Source of the DNA: Treponema porcinum
Lineage (GTDB): Bacteria; Spirochaetota; Spirochaetia; Treponematales; Treponemataceae
Assembly (NCBI RefSeq): GCF_900167145.1
Contig: NZ_FUWG01000007.1
Coordinates: 62,001-126,000 of the forward strand
Direction: 5' to 3'
Length of the DNA: 64,000 nt
Positions within the stretch are counted from its first letter, which is position 1; every line of letters starts with the position of its first letter. The notes beneath the pieces were generated by a model, which saw only the letters and a program-made list of their open reading frames with translations, did no database searches and was not told the DNA's origin. A program made the translations under genes and the position numbers. Shown one piece after another: positions 8,521-16,706 of this stretch.

Positions 8521-8781
8521 ATGAAAGTTTTAGAACTAAAAAATCTAAACAGGGAAGACGGATACATATATTATATGCGGAAATTTTCGGGTATTGCTCT
8601 AATACAAATTCCGGGCGATACGCTGCAAACACCGATTTCCTTTAACATAGAAACAAGCCCGTTCGGCACAAAGAAAATCAGCGTGAATGTAGGAGAACAG
8701 TTGAATTATCCGGTTCTGCCGGTAAAAAAAGCGCTTGCAGATTTTATATTGGAAAAAGACAAAGAAGGAAAACTCCCGTGA
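8521..8781 (+). CDS. Small conserved-looking hypothetical protein upstream of tsaE
   Basis: 86 residues with no motif I recognise. The sequence is mixed charge, has no signal peptide or membrane segment, and contains several beta-strand-like stretches (GIALIQIPGD, PISFNIETSPFG). A GGAG lies about 10 nt before the ATG. Its TGA stop overlaps the tsaE start as TGATG, so it is translated in a coupled unit with tsaE and tsaB. That coupling and its normal codon use argue that it is real. Confidence 0.6.
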   Translation: MKVLELKNLNREDGYIYYMRKFSGIALIQIPGDTLQTPISFNIETSPFGTKKISVNVGEQLNYPVLPVKKALADFILEKDKEGKLP

Positions 8782-9212
8782 TGCAATTCACAACTCATTC
8801 ACCAGAAGAAACTGTAGGGTTAGGAAAAAAAATCGGCGCTATGCTGAAAAAAGGTGATGTCATCGCAATGCAGGGAACGCTTGCCGCCGGAAAAACGACA
8901 ATCACAAAGGGAATTGCAGAAGCGCTCGGCATAAAAGACAATATAACAAGTCCTACATTCTGCCTTATAAGCGAATATTCAGGAAAAATGCCGCTCTATC
9001 ATATGGACGTATACCGTCTTGGCGGCGCGGAAGATTTTGCAGACCTTGGAACAGACGATATGATTTACGGTGAAGGCGTCTGCATAATCGAATGGAGCGA
9101 AAAAATAATGAGCGAACTGCCAAAAAAAACAATAATACTGAAGATAGAGCCGCAGAATGACGGTTCACGGATTATCACGATTGATAACTGGCAGTATGGA
9201 GAAATAAATTGA
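8781..9212 (+). CDS. tsaE: tRNA t6A37 biosynthesis ATPase TsaE
   Basis: 143-residue P-loop ATPase that drives the TsaB-TsaD-TsaE threonylcarbamoyl-adenosine cycle on ANN-decoding tRNAs. Walker A is GTLAAGKTT (residues 32-40; the family usually reads GDLGAGKTT). The ITSPTF switch region and the YHMDVYRL and IEWSEK motifs are all present. I take the ATG at 8781, which overlaps the upstream stop (TGATG), over a GTG one codon earlier. Its own stop overlaps the TTG start of tsaB, so tsaE and tsaB are coupled. Confidence 0.95.
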   Translation: MQFTTHSPEETVGLGKKIGAMLKKGDVIAMQGTLAAGKTTITKGIAEALGIKDNITSPTFCLISEYSGKMPLYHMDVYRLGGAEDFADLGTDDMIYGEGVCIIEWSEKIMSELPKKTIILKIEPQNDGSRIITIDNWQYGEIN

Positions 9213-9886
9213 AAGCACTTGCAATAGATTCTGCAATCACGCAGCTTACGATTGCGGCAAAGAATGATGAACATACAGTTACTTTTGTTTACAACATCGG
9301 AATGAAACAGTCAGAAACCCTGCTTCCTGCAATTGATGCCCTTCTAAAAAAAGCAGAACTTACTGCAAACGAACTTGACTATCTTACAGTATGCAAAGGT
9401 CCGGGTTCCTTTACAGGTCTCCGACTTGCGTTTGCCGCATTAAAAGCCATTGAAATGTCATCACAAAAGCCGCTCTACGGAATTTCAACGCTTGATGCAT
9501 ACGCTTACCCCTACCAAAAACTGCCGTTCACAGTCCTGTGCGCCGTAGATGCAAAAAAAGACCGTTTCTATGCAAAGGCAACGAAACAGAATAAAACAAT
9601 ACTGGAAGAAGGTGACTGGGAACCTGAACAGATTGCAGACAGTATTCAGAAAAACAGCCGCTCCGATATTCTTATCTGCGGTTCTGATGCGGCGCTTTTA
9701 GAAACGCAGTTAAAAGAAAAAATTACAGGAAGAAAAATATACACCGTTCCGTTTTCCATTATGACTACGGATGCACTTTTTGCGCTCACAGAAGAAAAAA
9801 TACAAAAAAAAGAACCGCCATTAAAAGATTTTGACGGTCCTGTATATCTGCGTGCAAGCGAAGCAGAAGTAAAGCTTAATGCGTAA
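9209..9886 (+). CDS. tsaB: tRNA t6A37 biosynthesis protein TsaB
   Basis: 225-residue ASKHA-fold scaffold subunit of the t6A complex and partner of TsaD. Landmarks are the N-terminal LAIDSA phosphate-loop remnant and the central [20 protein letters not shown] segment (read in two parts, about residues 64-83). The start is TTG at 9209, overlapping the tsaE TGA as TTGA, with GGAG 8 nt upstream. No ATG fits the family N-terminus. The 3' end overlaps the convergent csrA end by 11 bp, so neither gene has its own terminator between them. Confidence 0.94.
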   Translation: MKALAIDSAITQLTIAAKNDEHTVTFVYNIGMKQSETLLPAIDALLKKAELTANELDYLTVCKGPGSFTGLRLAFAALKAIEMSSQKPLYGISTLDAYAYPYQKLPFTVLCAVDAKKDRFYAKATKQNKTILEEGDWEPEQIADSIQKNSRSDILICGSDAALLETQLKEKITGRKIYTVPFSIMTTDALFALTEEKIQKKEPPLKDFDGPVYLRASEAEVKLNA

Positions 9887-10103
9887 GCATTTTTGAAAGT
9901 GCCCCGATAGAATCGGTGTTTACGTTAAGCGCAGCTGTATTTTCTGATTTTATGGCAGAGAACACTTCCTGACGGAACACCTTTATGCTTTTTGGTGCTT
10001 CAACTCCGATTTTTACCTGATCACCCCTGATTTCTATAATTGTAAGGGTAATGTCATCGCCGATTTTTATCTGCTGGTCTGTTTTTCGGGAAAGAATAAG
10101 CAT
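9876..10103 (-). CDS. csrA: Carbon storage / translational regulator CsrA
   Basis: 75-residue dimeric RNA-binding protein that binds GGA in leader hairpins and represses or stabilises mRNAs. MLILSRK, the [15 protein letters not shown] segment, and the two RNA-contacting residues Leu4 and Arg44 are intact. The C-terminal extension (about residues 50-75) is longer than in Escherichia coli CsrA (61 residues), as is common where FliW is present, since FliW contacts that part. AAGGGGG lies 6 nt before the ATG. It is the last gene of flgN-flgK-flgL-fliW-csrA and one base after fliW. A likely target is the flaB leader at 2102. Confidence 0.97.
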   Translation of the reverse strand: MLILSRKTDQQIKIGDDITLTIIEIRGDQVKIGVEAPKSIKVFRQEVFSAIKSENTAALNVNTDSIGALSKMLTH

Positions 10104-10104
10104 A

Positions 10105-10545
10105 TTATTCCCCCTTCTTTTTCAGTGAATCAATAATATTGAATTTAGTCGTCCAGCGATTGTCATTAAGAACAACCTGAACGCACGTATTATTCCTGCG
10201 GTTTATGACGATAGGACCAAGAAAATTAGCTGTTATAGGAGAATTGTCCTGCGGAATCGTTACGATTGTCATTACGACAATATCTTCAGGAGATTCAACG
10301 CCGATTGTTTTCAAAACAGAATCGTCTATGTCAGCCTCGTATTCGTTGCAAATCAAAAACGGATCTACAAGAAGAAATGCCAGATTTTTATTATCCACGG
10401 ACTGAAGCCAGATAAACGGCTCGTACTCCGACTCAATCAGTGCATAGTTATGAAATTCCTCGAATCCCATAATCCCCTCAGGGAATTTCAAAAGCTGTTT
10501 TTCCTCAACAGAAACAAGTCCGTTTGTCTTAGTCATTACATCCAT
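10105..10545 (-). CDS. fliW: Flagellar assembly factor FliW (CsrA antagonist)
   Basis: 146-residue beta-barrel protein that binds either flagellin or CsrA. Free flagellin displaces FliW, which then sequesters CsrA and links flagellin export to flagellin translation. Typical features are the [21 protein letters not shown] segment near the start, PFIWLQS, and [11 protein letters not shown]. The ATG at 10545 has AGGGG 7 nt upstream; a second ATG three codons later is less favoured. It sits directly before csrA, the usual pairing. Confidence 0.96.
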   Translation of the reverse strand: MDVMTKTNGLVSVEEKQLLKFPEGIMGFEEFHNYALIESEYEPFIWLQSVDNKNLAFLLVDPFLICNEYEADIDDSVLKTIGVESPEDIVVMTIVTIPQDNSPITANFLGPIVINRRNNTCVQVVLNDNRWTTKFNIIDSLKKKGE

Positions 10546-10566
10546 TATTTATCCCCTTGCAAAGTC

Positions 10567-11811
10567 CTACCGCATATAATTGAGAAGCGTATTATTGTAC
10601 ATTTTTCCGGCATTGCTCAGCGTAGCCTGATATGCATAATCAAGCATTTTCATATCGGTAACAGCCTTTGTAAAATCCAGATCTCCTTCGGAACTTACCT
10701 GCTGCGTAACGTTCAGAGCAGTAGCGCTGTTTCGGGCAACAGCAAGCTGTGCGCGCTCGTATTCGCTTCCGGATTTTGCAATGCGCGTTACAAGATTGCT
10801 GATGCCGTTGTCCAAAGAACCGAGTACCCGTCCGCCAACAGATTCAACATCACCCTTCAAAAGCGCATCCCTAAACGCAATCACCGTATCAAACAGTGAA
10901 CCGCCTGAAACACGCACTGAATTTCCGATGTTATACGGAGGCTTCTGACTGGAATCCTTTATAATGCCCAGCTCGTTCAAAACGCCGCCTTTTATGTCAG
11001 AAAGCCACAGTTGCCTTGCATCAGTTGTTTCCAAATTCAAGCCGCCTGTTACAGGGTCGATGGAAGCGCGGACGGCAGCACCACTCTCGTTGATTTTTGC
11101 GGCAAGCGAATGAACATTATCACCAGCATTTACAGAAACAGAAACGCCGTCAACGCTTATTACAGAATCAGCAGAAGCCTGCCAGCTAAGCGCATCACGT
11201 CCGCCGAAAATCTGCTGCTGTTCTGCCCAGAAAGTACGGTTTCCGGCATTATCCAGATCCATATACTTATTTTCGTCAACTTCAATTCTGTTTGTATCAA
11301 TATTTCCGTTGTAGCGGACAGATTCTATCAGGGCAACTCCCGAACCGGCAACAATTCCCATCTCAACTTCAAATGCAGTAGATTTTGTATTCGTTCCTCC
11401 GAAAATAGAATTGCCGTCAGAACTGATTGCATTTGCATTCTGCACAAGTTCTTTCAAAAGTTCATCAACTTCCATCGCCATATTTTTCATATCTTCAGGA
11501 GTATATATGCCGTTTGCCCCTGTTATGGCAAGTTCGCGAACACGCTGCATAATCTCAAGGGAATTGGTCATATAACCTTCGCGAAGGGAAAACTGATCAG
11601 TCAGAGTTGCGGCATTTTTCTCAAATGTGTTTACCCGTCCCAAATAAGACTGATAGCGCACCAGATGACCAGCGGAAATCGGATCATCTCGCAGCTGCTG
11701 AATTTTGCGCTGGCTTCCAATCTGATTGTTTGCGCGGTTCAGGCGGCTTTCCTGAAGGCGAAGCGCGCTCTGTGTATCCATATTATTCATTGCAGAACTT
11801 ATTCTTCTCAT
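10567..11811 (-). CDS. flgL: Flagellar hook-filament junction protein FlgL (HAP3)
   Basis: 414-residue junction protein connecting hook-associated FlgK to the filament. The N-terminal D0/D1 helix (RISSAMNNMDTQSALRLQESRL, read as residues 3-22) and the flagellin-like C-terminal helix (MLDYAYQATLSNAGKMYNNTLL region) are conserved. The middle, with NSIFGGTNTKSTAFEV at about 138-153, is the FlgL pattern. It is longer than enterobacterial FlgL (~317) because of a central beta domain. It starts 28 bp after flgK ends and fliW follows within 22 bp, so the genes are one operon. Confidence 0.94.
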   Translation of the reverse strand: MRRISSAMNNMDTQSALRLQESRLNRANNQIGSQRKIQQLRDDPISAGHLVRYQSYLGRVNTFEKNAATLTDQFSLREGYMTNSLEIMQRVRELAITGANGIYTPEDMKNMAMEVDELLKELVQNANAISSDGNSIFGGTNTKSTAFEVEMGIVAGSGVALIESVRYNGNIDTNRIEVDENKYMDLDNAGNRTFWAEQQQIFGGRDALSWQASADSVISVDGVSVSVNAGDNVHSLAAKINESGAAVRASIDPVTGGLNLETTDARQLWLSDIKGGVLNELGIIKDSSQKPPYNIGNSVRVSGGSLFDTVIAFRDALLKGDVESVGGRVLGSLDNGISNLVTRIAKSGSEYERAQLAVARNSATALNVTQQVSSEGDLDFTKAVTDMKMLDYAYQATLSNAGKMYNNTLLNYMR

Positions 11812-11839
11812 ATATTACTCCATCAAATTGACCTGACGT

Positions 11840-13711
11840 TTATACTCCCAGCCTGTTTATTATCGTATCAAGCAGACTGTCCCATACCGTTACGAACTTT
11901 GCCGCAGCATTGTATCCGTGCTGGAATTTTATGATGTCGGCAAGTTCTTCATCGATATTCACACCGCTTATAGAATCACGAAGCGAACGCAAATCTTCCA
12001 TTACTGCCGAATGACTAAGATGCATATTTTCCGCCTGTTCGCCTTTCAAACCGACATTCGTTACGGAATCTGCAAAATAATCGTCAAAAGTGCGTTCATG
12101 ACCAATCATCACTTTTGTATTTCTTATTGCAGCAATCTCAACAGCCGCGCGACCGTCTCCGGCATTCACATTTCCGGAATTATCTTTATAGGCGGCGGCA
12201 ACGCTCATAACATCGTTTTTCAATGCCTGATTTACTTCGATATAACCGGCAGGATTTAAAACCGGAGATACCGCAAACTGAGCACCAGCAAGAGCCTGAA
12301 CTGCATCTGCCTGAGCATAATCATACGCGCCAGCAGCTCCGCTTGCCTGAAGAATTCCTGTATACCCCGTAAGGAAAAATCCGGAATCCTCAACGTGACG
12401 AATGACAAAATCAGGATTTTCCACTGCACTTGCAGTCGTTCCTTTCAGAACAAGATTATTGTTGCGGTCAAGATATGCCTTCACCTCACCGTTTGAATCA
12501 TTTATACGGTTTATGACAGTTTCCACCGTGTCAGTAGGATGATAGGCAACCTGAACATTTCCGCCAGAACCGGACAGCGTCATCACACCTTCAAGACCAA
12601 TCTGTTCCTGCGGATTTAGTTTTGTAGTTCCCGTAAACCTGAAAATATACGAATGATCAAGAGTTCCGTCGCCGTCACGGTCATAGTTTCCGTTCACATT
12701 TTCTACAAAAGAATGCTGCGTAAAGAAATCAAGACCGGTTACATTGTTTGCGCCATATCCGTTTCTATGGATGTCATTAACCAAATCTGAAAAATTCATT
12801 GTCATTGTATTCAGCGACTGAACTTCACTGCGGATATCAACATCACGAAGCTCTATCAGCGCACCGAGCGTACCGCCTTTTATAACGGCCTCATTTCCAG
12901 TGTCTTTCCATACAAGCTTATCGTATCCGTTATTGTCAACAACCGTTTCAAGATCAAAACTTCTTGCAACACCGCCCTGAACAAGCACATGACCATCTAA
13001 ATGAACCATAAATTCATCAGAATCACGCATGTCGCTTGTGATATTTATTATTTTTGAAAGCTTGTCTACAAGCAGATCGCGCCTGTCAAGCAAATCATTA
13101 GGATTATCACCCATACCGCGCGAACGGACAATCTCTGCATTCAGTGATGCAATCTGCCGTGTATAATCATTTACCTGTTTTACAGTCGCCTCAATATCAC
13201 CATTTATAAGATTTCCTACACCCATCAAGGCTTCCCATTTTGTCTTAATGGAATCTGCAAGGGATTCTCCGCGCGTTACAACAGCCTGTCTTGCAGCCTG
13301 ACTTTCCGGATGAACGGACAGTTCCTGCCATCCTTCCCAGAATTTATCCATATTTGAACGGATAGAAACATCGTCCGGCTCGTTATAAATCTGCTCAATC
13401 ATAGTGTAGTATTTGCTTCGCGTTTCCCAATAACTTTCTGAGTGCTGCTGCTCCGTAATGCGCTGGTCAAGCAGTTCATCGCGAACCCGGTTTATACTCT
13501 GGGAGTCCATTCCCTGCCCTATCATTCCGGAGCGTTCTGCACGCTCTAAATCAGGTTTATAAAGCGGATCAAATTCCTTAAGCTGAACACGCTGACGTGA
13601 ATAGCCTTCCGTATTTGCATTTGAAATGTTATGACCTGCTGTAGTAATGGCGTCTGTGTGCGCCATTATGCTTCGTTTTCCTAATTCAATTCCAGAAAAT
13701 GTTGATCCCAT
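11840..13711 (-). CDS. flgK: Flagellar hook-associated protein FlgK (HAP1)
   Basis: 623-residue hook-filament junction protein. The N-terminus has the rod/hook signature: residues about 3-35 include SGIELGKRSIMAHTDAITTA and GHNISNANTEGYSRQRV. The C-terminus returns to the D0 helix (GVNIDEELADIIKFQHGYNA then AAKFVTVWDSLLDTIINRLG). The central part (about 330-540) is a beta-rich exposed region with an aspartate-rich DRDGDGTLDHS loop that looks like a calcium-binding turn. It follows the FlgN-like gene by 25 bp. Confidence 0.96.
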   Translation of the reverse strand: MGSTFSGIELGKRSIMAHTDAITTAGHNISNANTEGYSRQRVQLKEFDPLYKPDLERAERSGMIGQGMDSQSINRVRDELLDQRITEQQHSESYWETRSKYYTMIEQIYNEPDDVSIRSNMDKFWEGWQELSVHPESQAARQAVVTRGESLADSIKTKWEALMGVGNLINGDIEATVKQVNDYTRQIASLNAEIVRSRGMGDNPNDLLDRRDLLVDKLSKIINITSDMRDSDEFMVHLDGHVLVQGGVARSFDLETVVDNNGYDKLVWKDTGNEAVIKGGTLGALIELRDVDIRSEVQSLNTMTMNFSDLVNDIHRNGYGANNVTGLDFFTQHSFVENVNGNYDRDGDGTLDHSYIFRFTGTTKLNPQEQIGLEGVMTLSGSGGNVQVAYHPTDTVETVINRINDSNGEVKAYLDRNNNLVLKGTTASAVENPDFVIRHVEDSGFFLTGYTGILQASGAAGAYDYAQADAVQALAGAQFAVSPVLNPAGYIEVNQALKNDVMSVAAAYKDNSGNVNAGDGRAAVEIAAIRNTKVMIGHERTFDDYFADSVTNVGLKGEQAENMHLSHSAVMEDLRSLRDSISGVNIDEELADIIKFQHGYNAAAKFVTVWDSLLDTIINRLGV

Positions 13712-13736
13712 ACCGTTACCTCAATAAATAAAAAAA

Positions 13737-14162
13737 TCAGAAAAGCGTGTTCACCACAACACTTTCCGGCTGTGGCTGAACGACATATCCATTTCTGGAA
13801 TACAGCCTGTTTCGGCTCTGCGGAACAGCCGTATCAATAATGCCTTTTACAAATTCACGCGTAATTGAAATATAATCAGCAAGCGCCTTGTTCTCTATGC
13901 GGCTTTTCACAAGCTTTCCACGGATTTCGGCAAGAAGACCGTATGTTTCCGCATCTTCCTGAAGTCCGCCCAGAGCAAGTTCTTCACGTTCCTTGTCAAG
14001 TTCATTGAACGCATCCATCATTTCATTTACATCTCCGGCAGCATCCATAAGTGCAGTCCAGTCCTTATTGTTTACCGCATCCCGAAGTGCCTGCTGCCTG
14101 CACAGCACGTCAGAAATCAACTTATTTTCACTCACAAGAACATCACGATATTTACCGTTCAT
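13737..14162 (-). CDS. flgN: FlgN-family export chaperone
   Basis: 141 residues from the ATG at 14162, which has GGGAG 6 nt upstream. Longer readings starting at 14168 or 14213 would place that ribosome binding site inside the coding region. It is almost entirely helical with a heptad-like pattern (DAFNELDKEREELALGG, YGLLAEIRGKLVKSR), the size and character of FlgN, which delivers FlgK and FlgL to the flagellar export gate. Position immediately before flgK supports this. Sequence similarity alone is weak, as usual in this family. Confidence 0.75.
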   Translation of the reverse strand: MNGKYRDVLVSENKLISDVLCRQQALRDAVNNKDWTALMDAAGDVNEMMDAFNELDKEREELALGGLQEDAETYGLLAEIRGKLVKSRIENKALADYISITREFVKGIIDTAVPQSRNRLYSRNGYVVQPQPESVVVNTLF

Positions 14163-14260
14163 AGACATCTCCCGTAAAAAAGTCTGCGCCTGCACGCCTG
14201 TACAAGGCTCCATTCAAGGTCAAAACCGGCTTTCGTCAAAAAAATTTTGACCTCATTTCC

Positions 14261-14286
14261 TTATCGGAATATAGAAAAAAGACTTA
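14261..14286 (-). promoter_or_regulatory. Sigma-28-like promoter of the flgN-flgK-flgL-fliW-csrA operon
   Basis: Reading the minus strand, TAAG (14286-14283), 14 nt, then TCCGATAA (14268-14261) matches the sigma-28 pattern with one change in each box. The leader (about 14255 down to 14163) contains an 8-bp perfect hairpin, GGTCAAAA/TTTTGACC (14218-14225 with 14245-14252). Confidence 0.6.
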
Positions 14287-14321
14287 AGGATTTTTTATGT
14301 ACGGAAAAGAGAAAAACATTT

Positions 14322-14357
14322 TAAAATAAAAAAGGCTGCCCTTTTTGGACAACCTTT
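14322..14357 (-). terminator. Terminator of the tRNA-His/Arg/Lys cluster
   Basis: On the minus strand AGGUUGUCC pairs with GGGCAGCCU (two G-U pairs; plus coordinates 14347-14355 and 14333-14341), followed by a run of six Ts. It sits immediately after tRNA-Lys. Confidence 0.8.
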
Positions 14358-14430
14358 TGAGCCATGCAGGGATCGAACCTGCGACCCACAGATTAAGAGT
14401 CTGTTGCTCTACCAGCTGAGCTAATGGCCC
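14358..14430 (-). tRNA. tRNA-Lys (anticodon CTT)
   Basis: A 73-nt cloverleaf: acceptor GGGCCAT with ATGGCTC (one G-U), anticodon arm ACAGA-CTCTTAA-TCTGT, T arm GCAGG-TTCGATC-CCTGC. CCA is not encoded. It is last of three tRNAs in the minus-strand cluster. Confidence 0.93.
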
Positions 14431-14454
14431 ATATAATTATGCGATAACAAACTA

Positions 14455-14528
14455 TGCGTCCGACAGGATTCGAACCTGCTACCACCGGATTCGAAGTCCG
14501 GAGCTCTATCCAGATGAGCTACGGGCGC
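14455..14528 (-). tRNA. tRNA-Arg (anticodon TCG)
   Basis: A 74-nt cloverleaf with anticodon arm CCGGA-CTTCGAA-TCCGG and T arm GCAGG-TTCGAAT-CCTGT. The acceptor is GCGCCCG against CGGACGC, giving a C-A mismatch at position 4-69. CCA is not encoded. Confidence 0.9.
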
Positions 14529-14560
14529 ATTCCGGCAGCGGATAAGCGCTATCGGATTAG

Positions 14561-14633
14561 GGTGCCTGGTGGGGATTGAACCCACGACAACCAGATCCAC
14601 AATCTGGCGCTCTACCACTGAACTACAGGCACC
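14561..14633 (-). tRNA. tRNA-His (anticodon GTG)
   Basis: A 73-nt cloverleaf with anticodon arm CCAGA-TTGTGGA-TCTGG. The acceptor is extended by the histidine-specific G(-1):C73 pair (GGTGCCTG with CAGGCACC). It is the first gene of the minus-strand tRNA cluster. Confidence 0.93.
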
Positions 14634-14651
14634 AAGTTATCGACGAAAAGC

Positions 14652-14681
14652 ACTATATCAAAAAACGGGCGCATTCGTCAA
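14652..14681 (-). promoter_or_regulatory. Promoter of the minus-strand tRNA cluster
   Basis: On the minus strand, TTGACG (14681-14676), 18 nt, then TATAGT (14657-14652). It ends about 18 nt before tRNA-His and is a strong sigma-70-type match. Confidence 0.7.
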
Positions 14682-14743
14682 TAGCAAATTTAAAAAAAAA
14701 CAGAAAAAAAATGCATTTATTTTTTTTATTTGAAAAATCAGTA

Positions 14744-14772
14744 TTGACTAAAAAACAAGTTTTCTATAAGAT
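14744..14772 (+). promoter_or_regulatory. Promoter of the tRNA-Leu/Gly/Gly cluster
   Basis: TTGACT (14744-14749), 17 nt, then TAAGAT (14767-14772). An overlapping TATAAG at 14765 with a 15-nt spacer is the alternative. It lies 54 nt before tRNA-Leu. The 14634-14826 gap between the two tRNA clusters holds only these divergent promoters and A/T-rich sequence. Confidence 0.6.
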
Positions 14773-14826
14773 AGCACATACCAACCAAGAATGGATTGGG
14801 CGGCTGATTTTGAGCTCAAACGTTTT

Positions 14827-14906
14827 GCGAGAGTGGTGAAATTGGCAGACACGCTAGACTTAGGATCTAGTGCTTCGGCGTAAGGGTTCAAGTCCCTTCT
14901 CTCGCA
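14827..14906 (+). tRNA. tRNA-Leu (anticodon TAG)
   Basis: An 80-nt tRNA with a class II variable arm (TGCTTCGGCGT). Acceptor GCGAGAG with CTCTCGC, anticodon arm CTAGA-CTTAGGA-TCTAG, regular T loop TTCAAGT. CCA is not encoded. Confidence 0.93.
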
Positions 14907-14929
14907 CAATTCTTTGGTTAATAATTTAT

Positions 14930-15001
14930 GCGGAAATAGCTCAGTGGTAGAGCGCCACCTTGCCAAGGTGGATGTCGCGGGTCCGACTCCCGTTTTCCGC
15001 T
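14930..15001 (+). tRNA. tRNA-Gly (anticodon GCC), copy 1, with atypical T loop
   Basis: A 72-nt cloverleaf: acceptor GCGGAAA with TTTCCGC, discriminator T, anticodon arm CCACC-TTGCCAA-GGTGG. The T arm is GCGGG-TCCGACT-CCCGT, so position 55 is C where nearly all tRNAs have T (pseudouridine 55). It is identical to the copy at 15032. Confidence 0.92.
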
Positions 15002-15031
15002 CTAACGAATGGCCGAAAAACGCCAGTATTT

Positions 15032-15103
15032 GCGGAAATAGCTCAGTGGTAGAGCGCCACCTTGCCAAGGTGGATGTCGCGGGTCCGACTCCCGTTTTCC
15101 GCT
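15032..15103 (+). tRNA. tRNA-Gly (anticodon GCC), copy 2, identical to copy 1
   Basis: All 72 positions match the copy at 14930, including the unusual C55 in the T loop. The 30-bp spacer between the copies is not repeated elsewhere. The tig-side terminator follows at 15114. Confidence 0.92.
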
Positions 15104-15113
15104 CTAATTCAAG

Positions 15114-15150
15114 AAGCGATTTAGGGGCAACTAAATCGCTTTATTTTTTT
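15114..15150 (+). terminator. Terminator of the tRNA-Leu/Gly/Gly cluster
   Basis: AAGCGATTTAG (15114-15124) pairs perfectly with CTAAATCGCTT (15131-15141) around GGGCAA, followed by TATTTTTTT. It lies 33 nt before the tig start, so tig must be transcribed by read-through or from a promoter overlapping this site. Confidence 0.88.
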
Positions 15151-15173
15151 AAACCATTTTAAGGAGCCAAAGA

Positions 15174-16529
15174 GTGAAACTCACAAAAGAATTCACCAGT
15201 CTTGAAAAATCAGCTGTAAAATTGACAGTAACAGTAGCCAAAAAGGATGTCCAGGAGACATATTCTGCAACACTTTCCAAATACGTAAAAAATGCGCAGA
15301 TTCCGGGCTTCCGAAAAGGACACGTTCCTGCAAACATTTTGGAACGAAAATTCGGCGACTCCCTGAAAGCTGATGCAATGAGCGAACTCATCGACAAATC
15401 ACTGAACGAAGTTTTTGAAAAAGAAACAGAGAACAGACCTCTTCCGTACCAGCAGCCTTCAATGGACGAAATGCCGGTATTCGACACAGCAAAAGATTTT
15501 GTCTATACCGTAACTTACGACGTATTCCCGAAAGTCGACGTAAAAGATTTCAGCGGAATTACAATCAAGGAACCGCAGGTAACAATCGGCGACAAAGAGC
15601 TTGAAGAAGAACTGAAAGCCGTTCAGGAAAGAAATGCCGTTGTAATGGACAAGAAAGACGGAGAATCCGTAGAAAAAGACAATATCGTTACAATCAACTA
15701 CTCCGAACTTGATGACGCCGAAAAAGAAATCGACGGTTCAAAGCGCGAAGGTTTTGTATTCACAGTAGGAACAGGCGAGAACATCTATAAAATTGATGAT
15801 GAAATTATCGGTATGAAAAAGAACGATACAAAAGTCATCACAAAAAAATACGACAAGAAAGACCCGAATGAAGAACTTGCCGGAAAAACAAAAAAAATCA
15901 GCGTAACTGTAACTGCCATAAAGACACGCCAGCTGCCGGAAATTGATGATGAACTTGCACAGGATGTAAGCGAAAAATACAAGACGCTTGATGATATGAA
16001 AAAAGACATTATGCACAATATGGAAGTTGCAAAAAAACGCAAGATTGCGGAAATAAAGAGCCAGTCTTTGCTTGAGCAGCTTGTTGAAAAAAATCCGTTT
16101 GAAATTCCTGCTTCAATGCTTGCAGCTGAACTTGACGGACGCTGGAGAATGATGGCTCAGCAGTTCCAGACAACACCGGAACAGCTTGAACAGATGATTC
16201 TTGCTTCCGGTCAGACAAAGGAAAATATGCTTACACAGTGGACTGGCGACAGCGAAAAAATGCTCAAGAGCAGAATAATCGTTGACAGTCTTATAAAAGC
16301 ACGGAACGTTTCTATAACTCCGGAAGAAATCGAAGCAAAATATGCAGAGATTGCGGAAGAAGGCGGAATCACTGTTGAAGAAGTGAAAAAGCATTATGCT
16401 GATCCTCGTACAAAGGAATACCTTATTGACGATGCGAAAGAGCAGAAGCTGTACGAAGAACTGTACAAAGAAGTAAAAATCACAAAGGGTGACAAAACTT
16501 CTTTTGCAGAACTTTTTGCCGCTAAATAA
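15174..16529 (+). CDS. tig: Trigger factor, ribosome-associated chaperone
   Basis: 451-residue ribosome-bound chaperone and peptidyl-prolyl isomerase. Domains in order: the ribosome-binding N-terminal domain (about 1-145) with the signature PGFRKGHVP at residues 44-52, the FKBP-type PPIase domain (about 150-240), and a helical C-terminal cradle. It starts with GTG at 15174, preceded by AAGGAG 7 nt upstream; no ATG is suitable. It precedes clpP and clpX, the common bacterial order, but a terminator and a fresh promoter lie between tig and clpP. Confidence 0.97.
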   Translation: MKLTKEFTSLEKSAVKLTVTVAKKDVQETYSATLSKYVKNAQIPGFRKGHVPANILERKFGDSLKADAMSELIDKSLNEVFEKETENRPLPYQQPSMDEMPVFDTAKDFVYTVTYDVFPKVDVKDFSGITIKEPQVTIGDKELEEELKAVQERNAVVMDKKDGESVEKDNIVTINYSELDDAEKEIDGSKREGFVFTVGTGENIYKIDDEIIGMKKNDTKVITKKYDKKDPNEELAGKTKKISVTVTAIKTRQLPEIDDELAQDVSEKYKTLDDMKKDIMHNMEVAKKRKIAEIKSQSLLEQLVEKNPFEIPASMLAAELDGRWRMMAQQFQTTPEQLEQMILASGQTKENMLTQWTGDSEKMLKSRIIVDSLIKARNVSITPEEIEAKYAEIAEEGGITVEEVKKHYADPRTKEYLIDDAKEQKLYEELYKEVKITKGDKTSFAELFAAK

Positions 16530-16627
16530 GCACAGTACTGTTTTATATACCGTCTGCCGTTTCTGCTGCACCCGCCTGTCTGCCTGCGCAATGCGCTGAC
16601 GGTAAAAAAAAAAGCAAAGGCAAGTCA

Positions 16628-16662
16628 AAGGGAATGTATCCGGACGGAACATTCCTTTTTTT
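16628..16662 (+). terminator. Terminator after tig
   Basis: GGAATGT (16631-16637) pairs with ACATTCC (16649-16655), followed by seven Ts. The T tract runs directly into the -35 box of the clpP promoter. Confidence 0.8.
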
Positions 16663-16689
16663 GACGCAATGATGTTTTTGTATTATATT
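16661..16689 (+). promoter_or_regulatory. Sigma-70 promoter of clpP-clpX
   Basis: TTGACG (16661-16666), 17 nt, then TATATT (16684-16689), with a leader of about 10 nt containing AGGAAA before the clpP ATG. No CIRCE or other heat-shock operator is evident. Confidence 0.75.
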
Positions 16690-16706
16690 TTTATGTAGGA
16701 AATAAT

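Noticed and set aside
11011..11934. A 307-codon plus-strand open frame opposite flgL and the end of flgK
   Set aside because: Antisense to two solid flagellar genes; no start signal and Cys/Ile/Phe-rich shadow composition.
14930..15103. Tandem 72-bp repeat considered as a CRISPR-like or mobile repeat
   Set aside because: Both units fold as complete tRNA-Gly genes within a tRNA operon; there are only two units and a terminator follows.
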